Position numbers and translations under genes: made by a program
From: Antedon mediterranea
Lineage: Eukaryota > Echinodermata > Crinoidea > Comatulida > Antedonidae
Reading direction: 5' to 3'
NCBI RefSeq assembly: GCF_964355755.1
Contig: NC_092678.1
Coordinates: 13,550,922-13,614,921, forward strand
DNA length: 64,000 nucleotides
The notes under the pieces: generated by a model
The model's input: only the letters and a program-made list of their open reading frames with translations
Told to the model about the DNA's origin: nothing
Databases searched by the model: none
Part shown: positions 46,940 to 60,060 of the stretch, in pieces
How positions within the stretch are numbered: the first letter of the stretch is position 1
How the letters are laid out: every line of letters begins with the position of its first letter

Positions 46940-47150
46940 AGTAGGATGTTTAGAACACAAGTGGTTTGGTGGTTATGATGCTTGACTACCAATCCAAAAG
47001 TCCTGTGTTCAAATCCTGTCGATTTTTTCTGACAATTTACAACTCCACTCCCAAAGACTAGTAATAAGACTTTGTTTATGTAGAGCATCTTGTATATGTT
47101 TGTCTTGTGTACAGGATTGCCACCTTTAAGAAGGATAGTGAATGCTATGA
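46940..47150 (+). mobile_element. tRNA-derived SINE-like sequence
   Basis: TGGTTTGGTGGTTATGATGC resembles an A box and GTTCAAATCCTG a B box at suitable spacing, preceded and followed by non-tRNA sequence. It does not fold as an intact tRNA. It abuts the right arm junction. Confidence 0.45.
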
Positions 47151-47715
47151 TAGCTTATAGATAGATATATATATATATAATATAAATTTACAAAAATCAT
47201 TTTCAACTTACTAAATGTTTTAGTGAGACAATGATAGGAACTATATTCTCAATAACGTTCTTTTTGACAACTTGCGTAATGAGGTTCGTTTTTGCTTGTT
47301 GCATACTGCCCCCGCCATCTCCATCTCATCAGCTGGTTCGTCGATGGATTTACTGCGTAATGATGACAGCTTTATTTCCTGGGTTAAAAATAAAAATTTC
47401 AATTGACAGAAATATCTTATATGTCAGATTACAACTTGTGGATGTCAAAAAAAAGGATTTCTTTAAATGATTGTAAACAAATTGTAAAATAGCATTACTT
47501 CAATCGTCAACCTATCTAGGTAATAATGTCGATGTCTATATCTAACAGCAGTTTTTAGAATGTACCACTTCTTTGCATTTAGTTTGAACTATAATACTTA
47601 CTGCTCATGATTGTGAGTGTGTCCTGTAGAAGAATGGATGTGTGCTTATCCAATGGTAGTATGTCATCAACAACAACAGCAGCGATAGTCTGAAAAATAC
47701 AAGAAAGTCCAAATA

Positions 47716-48880
47716 AAACTAGATTTGAACTCGTCACTACGGACGAGTTAGGTTATCTGCAGCGCAAAAGCCACGTGCACGTCATACGTTAGAATATTGC
47801 GCGCAGAAAAACGATTATGCCATTGAAAAAATGTTAGTGCGCTCTCTAGTTTGCGTCACGTCTGAGAATATACGGTATAACACTATATATTGTATACGTA
47901 CTACATACAGTGCAGAATAGGTGAAAATAAGTTACCAAAGTTATTAACACTTTTGAACACAATTTTAAAAATGGTGAATCATGCGAAAGATAATTGATTG
48001 ACCTAGACAATAATAAAAAAATTGAGGGAATTGGAACACGGAGAAAGGAGATGCGCTCTATTGAATGTGACGAGCTATGACGAAAGAGTAAAAAATCTTA
48101 TATTTCATATTCGAGTGGCCATACGATGACGTCATCATGTCCGGTTAGCCATATCGATGCATGATTCGATATCTACAACTCATCAACTTCCAGAATATGT
48201 AATTTTAAAAAAGTTCACCACGTAGTTTACAATCTATGACTGTTTTAAAAAAGGCATAATTTTGAAGAATTTTTTAACTTTTTCATCAAAAACGCGCGCT
48301 AATTGTTCAATTCTACGTGCTCGTATGACGTGATTTTAAGTCGAAATTGATAGAAAATTGGTAAAGTTACTAGAAAAGGCTGAAAAAAAAACAAAAATCA
48401 AGCAAAACAAAGATGTGTTTGCGCTACGTGCGCGCGCGCGTAAAAAAATTGCGCACGCGTTGGAATTTTTGAAATGCTCAAAATGACCTGAAACGCGTAG
48501 AAAGTTGATTAGAAACTAAATTTTCTTTGAAACATGCCATTTTTAATCCTTAAAAAGTTTGCGCATAATATGACTTAAATTTTCACCAAGTTTCAATAAA
48601 AAATGACTTTTGGTTTTCAATATATGATCAATCAATGAAATTCATAAAATCGCACGTAACTCACGCTGCGCGATTCGAAATTCGAAAAAAAAAGTTTCTT
48701 GCACATCTACAGCTACAGGGCAATCTTTTGACAAAGTTATACAATCATATGTTGGCCAGAATTAGAGATACGCTGCGAACAAAAATTGTGGAAAGAAAGA
48801 AGAAAATAGAAGAAAAAAGAGAAAAAAAAGATCCTGACAATAACAAGGGGTTATCCGCCAAGTGCTGATAACCAATAACT
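47716..48880 (-). mobile_element. Helitron-like element, right-arm copy
   Basis: Mirror of 42478-43652 with substitutions and small deletions (for example the CGCGCGTAACTT stretch near 48525 is missing). Confidence 0.55.
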
Positions 48881-48987
48881 GTGAAAATCTAAGTCACATA
48901 TTTTCCGAAACAGGGGTTTGTAAAGGACAATGTGGGGTATGTACATATAGGGGTTAGAGAGTCACTATCAATCAAAATTAAATGTTT

Positions 48988-49131
48988 CCAGTGGTCTAAA
49001 TTGATCATACAATAAATGTCCAGTGGTCTAAATTAGTCATAGAATGAATATTCCAGTGGTCTAAATTGGTCATAGAATGAATGTCCAGTGGTCTAAATTG
49101 ATCATACAATAAATGTCCAGTGGTCTAATAC
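48988..49131. repeat. Mirror of 35-bp tandem repeat
   Basis: Reverse complement of 42225-42368. Confidence 0.85.
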
Positions 49132-49496
49132 TAGAATATCTATCACATCAAGCAAAAGATACTAAAATGTGTACATGTTAATAAGACCATCTAGGTGTTT
49201 GATACGTATATGGTTCTAACCACGCCTTTTATGGTTCCAACCACGCCTTTTTACTCTGACACCTCTACTCTCATACCTCTTGAGTGAGTTTAGCCACGAT
49301 CTGAAACCCATGTTCATCTTTCATATTTTCCAGCATGAAGGCATACAGTTTGAGCCGTTTCTCTTGGTTTTCTTGCCCTTTCAGTGAAAACGGTTATAAA
49401 CTACAAGACACAGACGAAATTAATTATCATTAAAGCTTTTCTTGAAGTTTGGGTTGGTTTGGGTAATATCATTCTATTTTAAAGACTTTGGTGTGT

Positions 49497-49616
49497 AAAG
49501 CTGTAACAAAAAAATGTGATGTGCCCATATATGAACATGGTGATGTCATATCACTACTATATTTGGGCACATCACACTTTTTAGTCAAACTAGTTTGATA
49601 GTGTAGACAGAGCTTA
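49497..49616. mobile_element. Palindromic MITE, mirror copy
   Basis: Mirror of 41740-41861. Confidence 0.7.
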
Positions 49617-49880
49617 ATTATTGTATTCAGTAAGAACATAGGAAGAGAACTAGGTGAAATACAAAGATATGTTATAGGGTTTTTATAATGATAAACATAA
49701 TATATGCAAAAAAAGAAATAAAATATTCAGTAACATTTTGTTAACCTTACCATTGTGTTTCTCATATGAATTAAAGTGGTAAACACACTGCACGAAATGT
49801 TGAAACAGAAGGTTAGGATGTCGTGGCAACAGAAGCTGTTTAAAACACAGTTGAGCTGTTGAGAAACACAGAATAAGTAT

Positions 49881-50040
49881 TAAGCTCTGCCTACACTATC
49901 AAACTAATTTGACAAAAAAGTGTGATGTACCCAAATATGGTAGTGATATGTCCAAATATAGTAGTGATATGACATCATCATATTCATATATGGGCACATC
50001 ACATTTTTTTTGTCACATAAAGTTTGATAGTGTAGACAAC
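49881..50040. mobile_element. Palindromic MITE, mirror copy
   Basis: Mirror of 41316-41475. Confidence 0.7.
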
Positions 50041-51884
50041 TAACATTGTGTAGTAGGTTCTGAAGTACTGCACAATCTAGAAAAAAGTATTTTAAGTATT
50101 GCACACTTCATGGGCACAGAGCATCAGACATACTATCAGAGTTACTTGAGAAACCACATATGCTTTCATTTTATTTACCAGAATTTCCTGTACTTCGTCC
50201 ACCATTGTTACGATAAAACGGAAAAATAAGCATCCACGCCATTTGATGAAATCTTCCTGTTAAGCGAAAATACAATAATCAATAGTAATATTAATGATGA
50301 TTTGATTGGTGACCAGTTAATACTGATGATGATAAAGGGTGTTTAATGTTAATATTTTGACTGAGCTAATATAAATCAAATATTATGTTTGTGTGTTTAC
50401 TTAAATATTTTTGGCTTACCAGTAATAAATGGGTGAGAAGCGTCAGGATCTGTCTACGAATTAATGGACACTTATCCTTCAAACAGGAAGCTATGTTTGG
50501 TATGTAATGATTCACGAGATTGGGATACCTTAAAAAGAGTAGAATTATATGAATTATATATAGATATAAATTTAAGTGAGCGGTTAAAATAGTGGAACCG
50601 GAATTACGCAGCCATAACATCGGCAAGCATTCAAGGCTCACTCACTCCATGGTTCCGAGTCTTCTCGGATAATGACTATAAACTGTAGGTTCAGTGTACA
50701 CATCTAGCTCATGTGCAATTTAAAGAACCTAGTTCATCTTTCTAGATGAGTAGGGGGTTACGCCGGTGTACTAGTCCACACAAACACAGCCACTGTCACA
50801 CACAGCCACTGTGCAAGCGGGACTGGACTGTTTTAGAGGTGTTTACCATCCTTTACTAATGTACATACATCTTAGTGAGAAGTTGAATAATTAAAAATGT
50901 TTATGTAAAATGATAAGTGAAATATGACTGAAAAGTCTACCTACCTTTTGCAAAGGTCACACAATACAATAACAACATTGTTCCTAATTGCCATGTCTGT
51001 TGATGTCTCCAACTCTCGTGCGATGGCAGCGATGGTTTGCTTGGCTAAAGACTCGTGTTGTAGACACAGCTTTCCAATGGTAATAAACGCAAACGCACGC
51101 ACCCTGTTGGACATCTTTGAGCCACAAAACTGCGAGATAGGCACCTGTGAATGTGATGGCTGGGATGATGCTTGTGATGATGGTAAGCAGTTTTCTAGAT
51201 TATGAAGAAAGTAGGTTGGGTAGGTATTACTGAATTTATCACAAGTACAGGAGTGAGTAGGTATTACTGAATTTATATCTTGGAAGATTATGAAGAAGTT
51301 AGTATTAGTACGGGAATTTGTTACCTCCAGGTATGCCAAGATCGCCAGGCCCTGCGAGTATTGACTGAACAAGCATGAATATCCTAGATGAGACGTTTTT
51401 AGGGCAGAGTTGAGCCATCTCGCCTATAACGTAAACAAATGCTTCACTAGGCTTTCCTCATCCCAGCTAGTCTGTGATTGGTCCTCTGTCAGGACGACTG
51501 TTGATAAGTAACGGTCACATGACTTTAGAATATCTACACTGATAATAGCAATGGATTTCTGAAAATCTTCTACAGCTGGATTTTGAGCTGAGCACAACTG
51601 AGAATATAAAGTAAGCATGTAAACAAAATGTCCCCTTAATAGGGGTGTCCCCTTAATAGGGGTGTCCCTTGAATAGGCTGTAGTGTTAAAGCATATAATG
51701 TCCTAAAAGAAGGGTTCTAATGTAGTAGAATATAATAGAGATCAAATATGCTTTAAAGATAATCACTTTCGTAGAAAAAAAAAATCAAAAAATAATAATT
51801 TCACTTGTAAAGACAAAATAAACAGTTAAATGAAAAACACAATGTCTATTTTTTGCTTTTAATTACAGTTTTTTCAGGTATGAA

Positions 51885-51973
51885 AATGTATAATGATATG
51901 ACATCATCATGTCTATATATGGGCACATCACATGTTTGTTTGTCACATGTTTGATAGTGTAGACAGCGCTTTA
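51885..51973. mobile_element. Palindromic MITE, partial mirror copy
   Basis: Mirror of 39358-39445. Confidence 0.6.
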
Positions 51974-53742
51974 GAAGAAAATGCTATATAAGAAGAGACA
52001 CTCATTAGTAGAAAACAAATAAAAAATAAATCTTGGCAATATCATATTACATTGCCATAGTGTTGATGCATTTAGATGCGCCTTTAATACATATGACGAC
52101 GAGACAAGCCACCTCATTTTGCACTTCAGATCTACGTACGCATAATCGTTTATTGACCCCGTTACACTAATCAATATATTTTACAACTAGATTAAGTTAA
52201 TGTTTTCTAGAATTCATGTATTATCTTATTCATTGTATTATAATAATGTACATATTATGGTATTAATTTAATGTATATCCCACCCCTTAATTTATTCAAA
52301 ATTTGGTTAGTCTAAAGTGTTTGATAAAACTTTGATTAATGCAAATCCGATTATAATCCCTCATCCTAAAATTTTCAAAATGTCATATATTGGACTAGAC
52401 TTGATCATACTATACGGTTTTAATATTGATTTTGAAAAAAGGAAGAAAAATGACAAATTGTTGTCACTTATATCTTTCTTCCTTTTATTAATACTCAAAA
52501 TTAAGTTATAAACATTGTAAAGATAAGATATCAAGGGAAGGGCTAACAATTATAGTCAGAAAAATTCGAGTTCAGCCTCTAAACATTAAAGAATAAATTG
52601 TTAAAAAATAAAAGCAACCTTTCTAATACATAAAACATTTTTTTTTTACTTTCTCTCGAATATATAATATCTACAGTGCACATGTAGAGGGTAAAAAAAA
52701 TTAAATCGGCCCTGCAAAGGGAACAATGTACTAATCATCCTCGACATAGTGTTCATTGTCCTTGAGTTTTACTAGGTAAAAATTTAGATCAATTATTATA
52801 ATCATTCCTTTTTGTGCGGGAGAAGACGCCAATGTGACTAGGCACATTCATTTATTGTCAATCACGGAGTATTCGCAATACCCACTCATCCACTTACATT
52901 TTATATGGATTCCATTATATAGTACATGAAGACGTTCAACTCAAATTGAATACATTGATTAAACAAAAGATCTTACTCTGTAATGGCTCTCAAAACAACG
53001 AATACATTACAAACATTTTCCATTGATGAATTCTAAAACGTCTATCAAATGTAAAATCCGAATGTACAGAAATAAAAATTGTTAAAAAATGTGTTTAATA
53101 AAACAAAAACAAGTGAGTTACAAACAAGTACACTGCACTCAAAGCTTTTCTTTTGAGATAGTTGGACAATTTTATGTAACTAAGTGATTGTTATGTTATA
53201 GATTTTTTATTATTCTTTATAAAGAATTCAATCATTTCAAATCCAATGTTTCAGAAGGTACTGTAGAAAAAAACTACTATACGTCGATGAATGATCTTAA
53301 AAATATTTTTGGTAATGAAACAATAAGCCCACCACAGCCAAAATTGCACGGCACAAGATAAGTACATTTCGGAAACGAGAAACTCCGGTGAGGAAAACCC
53401 GACTTGCCTATTCTTCAACTAGCGGTTCCTGTATAACAAAGAACAGGGTATGCTGAATACTACTGGCAGGGGAATTACTTTATTGCAAATATCAGAATGA
53501 CCTGTCCATGACAGGTCTTGTTCAATATTAGAGGCAAAGGTCAAATTATCACTGCCATTAAAATAAGAAAATATATACTTGAAATTACACACTTTCTTTA
53601 CTTTTTGGCTATGATTTCGCAATTGACTACATATAGGTACTTAATAGTAAACTTTGTAGGAAACCATGTAGAACTTAATTCAGTTTTTCTTATTTTTCTT
53701 ACAGAACTTTTCATGACAAATACTGTTGCGTTATAGTATATC
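51974..53742. other. Non-coding part of right arm
   Basis: Mirror of about 37589-39357. No gene recognised. Confidence 0.45.
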
Positions 53743-54024
53743 CCCATAACGAAATAACTAAGTAGATTTAGATAGTCTTTAATAGAAATAGCTCTATCCT
53801 TAGTAGGCTTAATAGGCCGTTAGTAGTTTTTTTCTCTTGGCTACTAAGGATTTTATCATGATTTCTTTCTGACTACACATAAAATAGATAGGTGACATAA
53901 TAGGTACTACCTATTAAAAGTACACAGTAAGTAGTTGTATCATAGTTGATAGTAGGCCTTTAAGCTACACCATTGTTAGTAGTTTTTAATAGATATTTTT
54001 CACCTTAAGAGTTTTTATGTAGAC

Positions 54025-56130
54025 AGGGAGTAGTCTCCATCTATCTATATATAATAGATATTTAGTAGGTATGAAAAAAAAGTTAAATGTAGTTTGTTAA
54101 TAGGTTATAGATAGCTGTTGTCTATCTATTATAAGTAGACAGTTGATAGATAATACAAAACTGTGTTACTCATAGATTTCTAATAGACTTGTAGTAGTCT
54201 CCATCTATCTATATATAATAGATATTTAGTAGGTATGGAATATAAGTTAAATGTAGTTTGTTAATAGGTTATAGATATCTGTTGTCTATCTATTATAAAT
54301 AGACAGTTGATAGATAATACAAAACTGTATTACTCATAGATTTCTAATAGACTTGTAGTAGTCTACATCTATCTATATATATAATAGATATTTAGTAGGT
54401 ATGGAATATAAGTTAAATGTAGTTTGTTAATAGGTTATAGATATCTGTTGTCTATCTATTATAAATAAACAGTTGATAGATAATACAAAACTGTGTTACT
54501 CATAGATTTCTATAATAGACTTGTAGTAGTCTCCATCTATCTATATATAATAGATATTTAGTAGGTATGGAATACAAGTTAAATGTAGTTTGTTAATAGG
54601 TTATAGATAGCTGTTGTCTATCTATTATAAGTAGACAGTTGATAGATAATACAAAACTGTGTTACTCATAGATTTCTAATAGACTGACAGTAGCCTCCAT
54701 CTATCTATATATAATAGATATTTAGTAGGTATGGAATACAAGTTAAACGTAGTTTGTTAATAGATTATAGATATCTGTTGTCTATCTATTATAAGTAGAC
54801 AGTTGATAGATAATACAAAACTGTGTTACTCATAGATTTCTAATAGACTTGTAGTAGTCTCCATCTATCTATATATAATAGATATTTAGTAGGTATGGAA
54901 TACAAGTTAAATGTAGTTTGTTAATAGGTTATAGATAGCTGTTGTCTATCTATTATAAATAGACAGTTGATAGATAATACAAAACTGTGTTACTCATAGA
55001 TTTCTAATAGACTTGTAGTAGTCTCCATCTATATATATATAATAGATATTTAGTAGGTATGGAATATATGTTAAATGTAGTTTGTTAATAGGTTATAGAT
55101 AGCTGTTGTCTATCTATTATAAGTAGACAGTTGATAGATAATACAAAACTGTGTTACTCATAGATTTCTAATAGACTTGTAGTAGTCTCCATCTATCTAT
55201 ATATAATAGATATTTAGTAGGTATGGAATATAAGTTAAATGTAGTTTGTTAATAGGTTATAGATATCTGTTGTCTATCTATTATAAATAGACAGTTGATA
55301 GATAATACAAAACTGTATTACTCATAGATTTCTAATAGACTTGTAGTAGTCTACATCTATCTATATATATAATAGATATTTAGTAGGTATGGAATATAAG
55401 TTAAATGTAGTTTGTTAATAGGTTATAGATATCTGTTGTCTATCTATTATAAATAAACAGTTGATAGATAATACAAAACTGTGTTACTCATAGATTTCTA
55501 TAATAGACTTGTAGTAGTCTCCATCTATCTATATATAATAGATATTTAGTAGGTATGGAATACAAGTTAAATGTAGTTTGTTAATAGGTTATAGATAGCT
55601 GTTGTCTATCTATTATAAGTAGACAGTTGATAGATAATACAAAACTGTGTTACTCATAGATTTCTAATAGACTGACAGTAGCCTCCATCTATCTATATAT
55701 AATAGATATTTAGTAGGTATGGAATACAAGTTAAACGTAGTTTGTTAATAGATTATAGATATCTGTTGTCTATCTATTATAAGTAGACAGTTGATAGATA
55801 ATACAAAACTGTGTTACTCATAGATTTCTAATAGACTTGTAGTAGTCTCCATCTATCTATATATAATAGATATTTAGTAGGTATGGAATACAAGTTAAAT
55901 GTAGTTTGTTAATAGGTTATAGATAGCTGTTGTCTATCTATTATAAATAGACAGTTGATAGATAATACAAAACTGTGTTACTCATAGATTTCTAATAGAC
56001 TTGTAGTAGTCTCCATCTATCTATATATAATAGATATTTAGTAGGTATGGAATATAAGTTAAATGTAAAATGTAAAATGTAGTTTGTTAATAGATTATAG
56101 ATAGCAGTTGTCTATATATTAGTGCGTGTG
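54025..56130. repeat. Satellite array, about 164-bp unit, 13 units, 6-unit higher order
   Basis: Each unit has TCCATCTATCTATATATAAT, AGATATTTAGTAGGTATGGA, GTTGTCTATCTATTATAA and GATAATACAAAACTGTGTTA. Variant units recur every six: TCTACATC at 54361 and 55349; ACAGTAGCCTCC at 54690 and 55677; the TCTATAATAGAC variant likewise. The higher-order period is about 988 bp. Confidence 0.9.
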
Positions 56131-56339
56131 TATAACAATTGTTACACCCAAATTCCCGCTTCTTTTTTGCAGCAGCAGCAGGCACGATGCAGATGATCAG
56201 AGAAAAAAGGAGCATTCGCTTGTTTTAGGCCTTTTCAATCAGACCATGAATGTTTATTTATACACAATGTCAGTTTAGTGGTAAGTGAATCAATCCATAT
56301 CTTTACATTTTATTTGTTAAAGTTAAAGTGTTCCTTTTT

Positions 56340-56580
56340 GATAGGCTAGAAGCTAGGCTAGTAGGCCTCTAGTAGGCTCTATAACCTAGCCAGGCCTGTA
56401 TTAGTTAGTAGGCCTAGGCTAGGCTAAGCTACTAAGCTAGGTAGGCCCTAGCCTAGGCCTAGTCTTTTTTAAATTGCACTAGGCATTTTTCATTCAAGTT
56501 ATAATTATAATAACCTAGGCCTAGGCCTAATATACTTTATAGCCTAGGCTTATAGGCCTACTACTAGTTAGCCTAGGCCC
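56340..56580. repeat. CTAG/GGCCTA-rich patch
   Basis: Same composition as 10660-11520 but shorter. Confidence 0.7.
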
Positions 56581-56971
56581 TACATTGCCTGTTTGTTGTT
56601 CAAAAAACATTTATTTATTCAACAATGGCATTATACAGTATAATATAATTATATAGGTGTGTACATAAATGAAAACATAGTAATAAGCCACAAGTTGTAG
56701 GCCTACTTCCCAGGGTTCAATTATAAAATAGTTTGTTAATAGGCCTAAGCCTAGTCTATTAATAGGTTATTATTATACATAATTTTAAACACAGTAGGTT
56801 TCATTTATTACCATAAATATAATTTAATACTACCGCAAAACATAGATAAACTCACATTATTTTCGCCCGTTGAATAAATGTATATTTTTACTTTACAACA
56901 AACAAACTTGACGGGTTGTTTGTTGGTATATATTTACTCCATTGTGTTGGTTCAGAGGATGTTTTTCTTAC

Positions 56972-57625
56972 GCACCTGCCTTTCTTGTATTTTGACTCCA
57001 AATTTGTTGACTAACTTTATCCTGAACACCACACTTTAAAATTAGGACTTATAAGTACTTTCAGAAGGAGAAACACATAACAACAAATAAATAAATCCTT
57101 TAAATTGATGATTTTACAGATGTGTTTCTTTGTATACTGTAATGTAACTCCTCGAGCTCCCCGTGCTCAATGTTTTTGTTTCTATGGAGCGCCAAAAGAC
57201 CAACAATAATAGTACAAGTATAAAAACAGAAAGAAAACGAAACAAAAAAACTTATCATGATTTTTAAATTAAAATTTATTTGCCAGTATTTATTTCTTCG
57301 TACTTGCATGAGTATACTATTATCATTACAATTTTAATTTTACATTGTTCCATCCACACTGCAGATGGACTCCACAGAGTTTTCAGCCCTCTATACAATT
57401 TTTGCTCTTTTGACGTTCCATAGAAACAAAAACATTGAACATGGCCCATGGGGTAGGCCTACTGTACTGTAGGCTAGTCATTTTGTGTGCGAGAAAAACG
57501 TCTGTAAAATCATCAATTTAAAAATGTATTTGTTACTTTTTATGTGATTCTTTTTCATGAAAGTGCCAATTCTAAGGTGTGGTATTCAGAATAAATGTTG
57601 GGAGTTAAAATACAAGGCAGGTGCG
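56972..57625. repeat. Long imperfect foldback
   Basis: CGCACCTGCCTTTCTTGTAT, ATTGATGATTTTACAGA and TTTTTGTTTCTATGGA on the left pair with ATACAAGGCAGGTGCG, TCTGTAAAATCATCAAT and TCCATAGAAACAAAAA on the right. The open frame at 57100-57309 follows from this structure, not a gene. Confidence 0.75.
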
Positions 57626-58183
57626 AAAGATAAATATTTGTAATCTAGGTGTTGGGTCTTACTTAGCTTTCGTGATCTTAGGTCTTAGGGGGTCTTAGCT
57701 TTCGTGGTCTTAGGTTTCGTGACACCCATTGTAAGTATGCAGTTGATAGATATTACAACTGTGATATTAATAATAGATTTCTAATGCAGTATCTAGGCCT
57801 AGAGGCCTAGGTCATCTAGCTATATCTACTGTATCTATTTGTAATAATTCTTAGTAGGCCTAAGTATATAAAATAAATAGTTTATTAATAGTTACTGGCT
57901 ATTATCAGTTTGTTTATAGTCTGTTAATAGGTTTCTGGTAGGTAGCCCTTGTATAGCAAAATTCAAATGGCATATCAACAAAAAAATGTTTAAACAATTA
58001 TTTTTTCAGAGAGACGATCTTTAACCTATACTAGTACAAATTTGATGGTCAAGTGCAAAGATGATTAATTTATGGTGAAGTGTGCTTTTGCGTAATTAAT
58101 TTTTCATGTCAATAGTGACAATATTTGGTGCATTTATTATTGTCTGGTCTAATTCCATTCAGGAATTGTTTTGAATTTTGAAG

Positions 58184-58760
58184 TTTAAATAAAATGTATA
58201 CTGTATATTTGGATACTGTGTCTTGTTTCATTTGATAAGTCTAGATTGTTACAAAAGTGATGAGTGTTGCTCTGTTGCTCGGTATTCTTCCTGTCACATG
58301 TCCAACTGAGTTCAAACATGTGCAATGTTATGGTTAAGATATTAAGGTTTACAAATACTGTACTATCTTAATTTTTTGTTAAATAAATTTATAAAATGTA
58401 TACTGTATATTTGGTTACTAATGTCTTGTTTCACTTAATAAGTCTAAATTGTTACAAAAGTAACTGTTGTTGTTGTTTGGTATTCTTTCTTTTACATGTC
58501 CAGCTGAGTTAAAACATGTGCAATGTTATGGTTAAGATATTAAGGTTTACAAATAATGTACTATCTTAATTTTTTGTTAAATAAATTTATAAAATGTATA
58601 CTGTATATTTGGTTACTAATGTCTTGTTTCACTTAATAAGTCTAAATTGTTACAAAAGTAACTGTTGTTGTTTGGTATTCTTCCTTTTACATGTCCAACT
58701 GAGTTAAAATATGTGCTTAAAGTTTTCGGACTCGCATATGTATGGACAAGATTAAGGTTT
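58184..58760. repeat. Triplicated block, about 190-bp unit
   Basis: TATAAAATGTATACTGTATA ... AAGTCTAAATTGTTACAAAA ... TTATGGTTAAGATATTAAGG at about 58184, 58380 and 58571; the second and third copies are closest. Confidence 0.85.
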
Positions 58761-58899
58761 ACAAATATGGGAAAAAAATTAATTTGTTATTTTTTTAATC
58801 ATTATACATTTGTTATTTGCCAATAAGATGAATTATTGTTCTGTATCTGTATTTTAGCCAGAAAAGATTAGATTTTTAATTTCTGTAGATTTTAAGTAT

Positions 58900-60060
58900 C
58901 TAAATTAACAGTAGTTAATTTATGTAGATTTTTAATAGCCAATTTATATGTAGATTTTTAATAGCCAATTTATATGTAGATTTTTAATAGCCCAATAATA
59001 TCTATATGTAGATTGTTAATAGTCCAATAATAGTTATATGTAGATTTTTAATAGTCCAATAATATCTATATGTAGATTGTTAATAGCCCAATAATAGTTA
59101 TATGTAGATTTTTAATAGCCAATTATTTAGTAGATTTTTAATAGCCAAATAATGTAGATATTTAATAGCCCAATAATAGCCAATTTATGTAGATTTTGAA
59201 TAGCCAAATAATGTAGATTTTTAATATCCCAATAGTTGCCAATTTATGTAGATTTTTAATAGTCCAATAATAGCCAAATAATGTAGATTTTTAATAGCCC
59301 AATAATAGCCAAATAATGTAGATTTTTAATAGCCCAATAATAGCCAAATAATGTAGATTTTTAATAGACAAATAATAGCCATTTTTAAGTAGATTTTTAA
59401 CAGCCCAATAATAGCCAAATAGTGTAGATTTTTAATAGCCCAATAATAGCCAAATAATGTAGATTTTTAGTAGACAAATAATAGCCATTTTTAAGTATAT
59501 TTTTAATAGACCAATAATAGCCAAATAATGTAGATTTTTAGTAGACAAATAATAGCCATTTTTAAGTAGATTTTTAATAGACCAATAATATCCAAATAAT
59601 GTAGATTTTTAGTAGACAAATAATAGCCATTTTTATGTAGATTTTTAATAGCCCAATAATAGCCAAATAATGTAGATTTTTAGTAGACAAATAATAGCCA
59701 TTTTTATGTAGATTTTTAATAGCCCAATAATAGTCAAATAATGTAGATTTTTAGTAGACAAATAATAGCCATTTTTATGTAGATTTTTAATAGCCCAATA
59801 ATAGCCAAATAATGTAGATTTTTAGTAGCTGAATAATAGCCAATTATTTAGTAGATTTTTAATAGTATATTAATAGCCAAATAATGTAGATTTTAAGTAG
59901 ACAAATTATAGCCATTTTATGTAGATTTTTAATTGCCAAATAATAGCCAATTTATACAGATTTTTAATAGCCCAATAATAGTCATTTAATTAGTAGATTT
60001 TTAATAGCTCATAAATAGCAAATTAATGTAGATTTTTAAAAGCCAAATAATAGCCAATTA
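58900..60060. repeat. Satellite array, about 35-bp units
   Basis: About 30 units of GTAGATTTTTAATAGCCCAA + TAATAGCCAAATAAT type. From about 59340 a second type (TTTTTAGTAGACAAATAATA) alternates with the first, giving a two-unit period of about 72 bp. Confidence 0.9.

Larger units (their letters stand above)
44192..47154. other. Unique spacer between the inverted arms
   Basis: About 2.96 kb present once. It holds the last four NCAPD3 exons, two MITEs and a SINE-like sequence. Both junctions are (TATC/ATAG)n simple repeats. Confidence 0.85.
47212..51597 (-). pseudogene. NCAPD3: NCAPD3 partial inverted copy, lacks last four exons
   Basis: Minus-strand exons 51597-51325, 51170-50945, 50528-50420, 50256-50179, 49855-49751, 49400-49277, 47689-47602 and 47378-47212 mirror the left copy. 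The exons in the spacer are missing, so it is cut at both ends. It shares the TA insertion, the frame breaks in the 124-bp exon (mirror of 41955-42078) and the 167-bp exon, and differs by substitutions (ECDGW/EYDGW shadow change; STDM/STDT; RRQI/RRQT). Confidence 0.8.

Noticed and set aside
46945-47020. Possible tRNA gene
   Set aside because: Has A- and B-box-like words but no consistent acceptor stem or cloverleaf; SINE-like instead.
54025-56130. Centromeric satellite
   Set aside because: The array is only about 2 kb and bounded by transposon ends, so a centromere is not supported.
58900-60060. CRISPR-like array of short repeats
   Set aside because: Units are contiguous tandem satellites with no unique spacers, in a eukaryotic setting.
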